Made by a program: the position numbers and the translations under genes
Notes under the pieces: model-generated
Seen by the model: the letters and a program-made list of their open reading frames with translations, nothing else
Databases searched by the model: none
Told to the model about the DNA's origin: nothing
NCBI GenBank assembly: GCA_935421135.1
Contig: OW285189.1
Coordinates: 3,865,072-3,929,071 of the forward strand
Length of the DNA: 64,000 nucleotides
Direction of reading: 5' to 3'
DNA from: Bugulina stolonifera
Taxonomy: Eukaryota; Bryozoa; Gymnolaemata; Cheilostomatida; Bugulidae
Part shown: piece by piece, positions 61,331 to 64,000 of the stretch
How positions within the stretch are numbered: the first letter of the stretch is position 1
How the letters are laid out: each line of letters starts with the position of its first letter

Positions 61331-62600
61331 AGTCACAATAGCCACACCTCACTGCAGATGGGATGGAACCAGCTATGCATAGATTATAACAATACTGACA
61401 AGCTATGAAATAATGTGTATAGTTTATACTACTGTATGTTTAGCTCTTTTACTTTTTGGTACCATGTGTCATATTTTATGCAAACAAACAAAAATGCAAC
61501 AGACTTGTCTAAGATTGAGGTGATAGGTAAAAATAGCACAAGACAGAGTTATCTATATATTTACATGTAAGTCTTCAGAAAGAGTAAACACTGTGATGAG
61601 TTGCAAATTTGTTAATCCTCAGCTATGATAATTTATAGCTGAAGGATTCTGTGTTTTTGTAATTGAGTATTTATGCTGGGTCACTGTCACATGGTCACTT
61701 GCAATATGTGCGAAGATCGTAAATAATTGGTATTGTGCTCAATATACATGTAACTTTGAATACTTGCTTAAGTGTAGAGATATACACAATAAACATATAT
61801 ATATAAACTGCACTATTGCTGTCCAGACCAAGAACCAGAAATAGTTAGTGTGAGGGGGAGGGGGTATGACCAATTTCCAAAGTAGAAATATAAATTGTTA
61901 GTACAGTGCTACCAATAAAACGTAGAGAAATGCTCACACTCAAATCTTGGTTATGCGAAAGTCATCAATGTTCATAGATGTGTTTGGCCAAAAGGTTTCA
62001 CCCACAGAACATGGAATTGATAGACCTCAGGCTGGCCTATTACCTTCCGTCTCCATCTCTACCTTCTATGTTCTGCCCTCAGCCAGGCCCCTCAATCAGC
62101 CAATTTTCATAATTCTCTGATTTCCACATCCCGTTTTAGACCAAATTATATTCTTCCATCTCAGCAACTTGGTGACTATCTAGCACTAGAACAGGGAGGC
62201 TGTCATGATGCCTAAAACTGTAATAGTAGTAGATGCACTATGTTGTGAAGGTAGCCAACATATACATACATGTATAATAAATTATTATAATTTACAGGCA
62301 TGAAAGCAAGGTATCAATCCAAAGGGTACTTTTGCTGTATTTCATTGCTTATAGAATTATCTAGTAGGAACTCTCATTTCGAACTTGTCACCATCTAGCA
62401 ATCAGATTTTTCTATTTCAAACCACCGGCTCTTCTCTATTATTCTTAAATTGTCATTATGTTGTCATGGTGATCTTACATGACTGTTATTTTTATTCATC
62501 TAGACTAGCCTGGATTCTGAAGAAGCTGACATGCATGCAATTACTGTAAAACTGATAAATGAACGGTAACACTTATACAATTTGATTGGAGGATTAAGAT
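61331..62600. other. Upstream flank of the last glycine-rich gene
   Basis: AT-rich, no gene seen. It corresponds in position to 46560-47160 in the left arm but is about twice as long, and I see no clear match between them apart from the sequence next to the promoter. Confidence 0.4.
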
Positions 62601-62604
62601 TTAC

Positions 62605-62614
62605 TATAAAAAGG
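62605..62614 (+). promoter_or_regulatory. TATA box of the Gly/Tyr-rich gene at 63.8 kb
   Basis: TATAAAAAGG, then gtgtgcacagtcttacac and a non-coding exon 1 ending at 62706 (accagaaa) before GTAAGTATT. Mirror image of the promoter at 46.47 kb, with the same exon sequence as at 35.2 kb. Confidence 0.7.
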
Positions 62615-63838
62615 TGTGCACAGTCTTACACTTATCAGTTCATTTGCAGTGTTCCAGCAGTACATCTACAGATCTCCTCTTCTCCAGTGTTCTGCCCAAC
62701 CAGAAAGTAAGTATTCAGTTATAGTATAAGTATATCGGTGCTATTCTCTGAAGCCAAAGACTGATAGTCATGTATTTGGAAAAACAATGCAGATATCAAT
62801 TAGAAGGTCTACAAAATAGATAGTGTTTGAGAGTTGAAGACAATATATTACAATTATGTAAGCACAGTGATGGTCTGGAACACGTAGTTATATCTGTGAC
62901 AAGACTAAAATAGTCTACCAAGTAGAATAGCATACAGCTTAAATTTCTCTAATTAGTGAAAATGCTCAGACATCAGAATATTCTGGTGAAATGTGTCCCT
63001 TGACATACAAGACTAGAATATAGTATTAGTTTCAAATCAAAAATCTTTATTGAACTAGTCTACTGGCAAGATTCCATTAAACCACTACTGTCGCACCATT
63101 CAATATTTTCAAATAATCTTGTTCATCCTTTTTCAGTAAGATTGATGTGGTGTTTGTCTTTGTAAACCTAGCAGCTGCCAAGAAAACCCTATTTTAATAT
63201 TGGCTGATTTCACCTTCATTCAGCCTATGCTGGGAATTTTGGAAGCTCTCAAGCAGTTAATATAAAACTGTGCTACAGAGATAGCCATAGGACTTGCAAT
63301 GCATTGCATTGTTTTTTGTGGGCATGACCCTAACTTACTTATTCATCACTGTGCACAAGAGTTATTTATAGAATGACAGTTAGTGTTGGCTCAATAAGAT
63401 TACTGGGCTATTTGATGTTAGTAGCTTACCTATGTACATAAGTTACAAGTATAGACTTAGAACAGGCATAGCCATAGGAACTTAACAGGTCTCAATGCTG
63501 AATGGAGGTCATAATAGCCAATATTCAAATGAGTTTATCTTGGCTGCCACTAGGTTTACAAAGACAAACAGCACATCAATCTTCATGAAATAAGATGACC
63601 AGTATTCTTTGCAAATATTGAATGGTGAGACAGTAGTGGTTTAATATTAGCAAATACAGTGTATTATTCTGCCTAACATATTGTGAGATTTCCAAAACCC
63701 TAATCTTTACTTACTTAAACTTATAGAGAGTGTTTCCTTCTTGCAAGTAACTCATGGGGAACATCTACTAGTATGTACATCATTGAGATTGATTATATTT
63801 TTTTATTTATATTCTTTTATAGCTTCCCCACACAAACC

Positions 63839-64000
63839 ATGCAGGTGTTAGCTGTTCTACTCACTGTTTGTCTTGCTCTCTCCACTGCTACATATTATGG
63901 ACGATACGGATATGGTTATAAGAGTTATGGTAAACGGGGTCTAGGTCTTGGTCGCTTCTCTAGCGAACTCCTTGAAGACAAACTTCATGGAGGACATGGA
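63839..64000 (+). CDS. Secreted Gly/Tyr-rich protein, 5' part (cut by window end)
   Basis: The ATG at 63839 follows the acceptor CTTTTATAG ending at 63822. Signal peptide MQVLAVLLTVCLALSTAT, then YYGRYGYGYKSYGKRGLGLG and the SSELLEDKLHGG patch. This differs from the 46-kb gene by only a few residues. The frame is open to the last base. From its paralogue I expect a phase-1 donor soon after the window end and a tiny last exon. It is the outer right partner of the inverted duplication. Confidence 0.82.
   Translation, partial: MQVLAVLLTVCLALSTATYYGRYGYGYKSYGKRGLGLGRFSSELLEDKLHGGHG

Noticed and set aside
1..64000. CRISPR arrays, operons or other prokaryotic features
   Set aside because: The direct repeats have no regular unique spacers, and the genes are spliced with TATA promoters.

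Overview
This is an AT-rich stretch of a eukaryotic (animal) genome. It has spliced genes with GT-AG introns, TATA-box promoters with a non-coding first exon, a complete PIF/Harbinger DNA transposon, a LINE fossil, tRNA-derived short elements, MITEs and many mini- and microsatellites. The recurring palindromic runs of catgtacatgtacatg, the small glycine-rich secreted proteins and the PARP14-like KH/macro/PARP domains would fit a marine invertebrate, possibly a demosponge. That assignment is a guess from style, not from a match. There is no sign of bacterial gene organisation, and most long open frames here are frames through tandem repeats.

Layout. 1-7.4 kb: two neighbouring minus-strand genes related to ADP-ribosylation. 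One is the C-terminal end of a PARP-like catalytic domain (6443-7240). Downstream of it is a complete four-exon gene (1286-5611, 472 aa) that I assembled from phase-matched splice sites, with KH-like segments on both sides of a macro domain. 7.4-11.4 kb: minisatellites. 11.4-13 kb: the first member of a small secreted glycine-rich protein family. 16.6-18.7 kb: a 32-bp satellite, a terminal-inverted-repeat element carrying a tRNA-like core, and a LINE reverse-transcriptase fossil. 18.8-31.2 kb: a tandem duplication of about 4.1 kb. Each copy carries one glycine-rich gene, and each was later hit by a different mobile element (a 561-bp MITE in copy 1, a 1442-bp foldback element in copy 2), so each copy supplies the empty site for the other. 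33.3-35.2 kb: a minus-strand glycine-rich gene whose intron contains two direct 249-bp repeats, each ending in a complete type I hammerhead ribozyme, which looks like a retrozyme. 37-45 kb: mostly repeats without recognisable genes. 45.6-64 kb: a large, eroded nested inverted duplication centred near 50.5 kb. It has convergent-looking repeat arms, a glycine-rich gene at each outer end (46016 minus, 63839 plus) and, in the right arm, an apparently intact 4662-bp Harbinger transposon flanked by 1.44-kb direct repeats.

How the parts relate. The six glycine-rich genes (five complete, one cut by the window end) share one architecture: TATAAAA promoter, non-coding exon 1, a signal-peptide/glycine-rich exon, and a short last exon that gives either the last few residues or only 3' UTR. 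They are a locally expanding family, and the block duplications and inversions in the window follow their copies. The Harbinger element carries its two usual genes, a MADF/Myb-like DNA-binding protein and a DDE transposase, convergently arranged between perfect 48-bp terminal inverted repeats. The PARP-like and KH-macro genes lie head to tail and may be a split version of domains that PARP14-type proteins carry in one chain.
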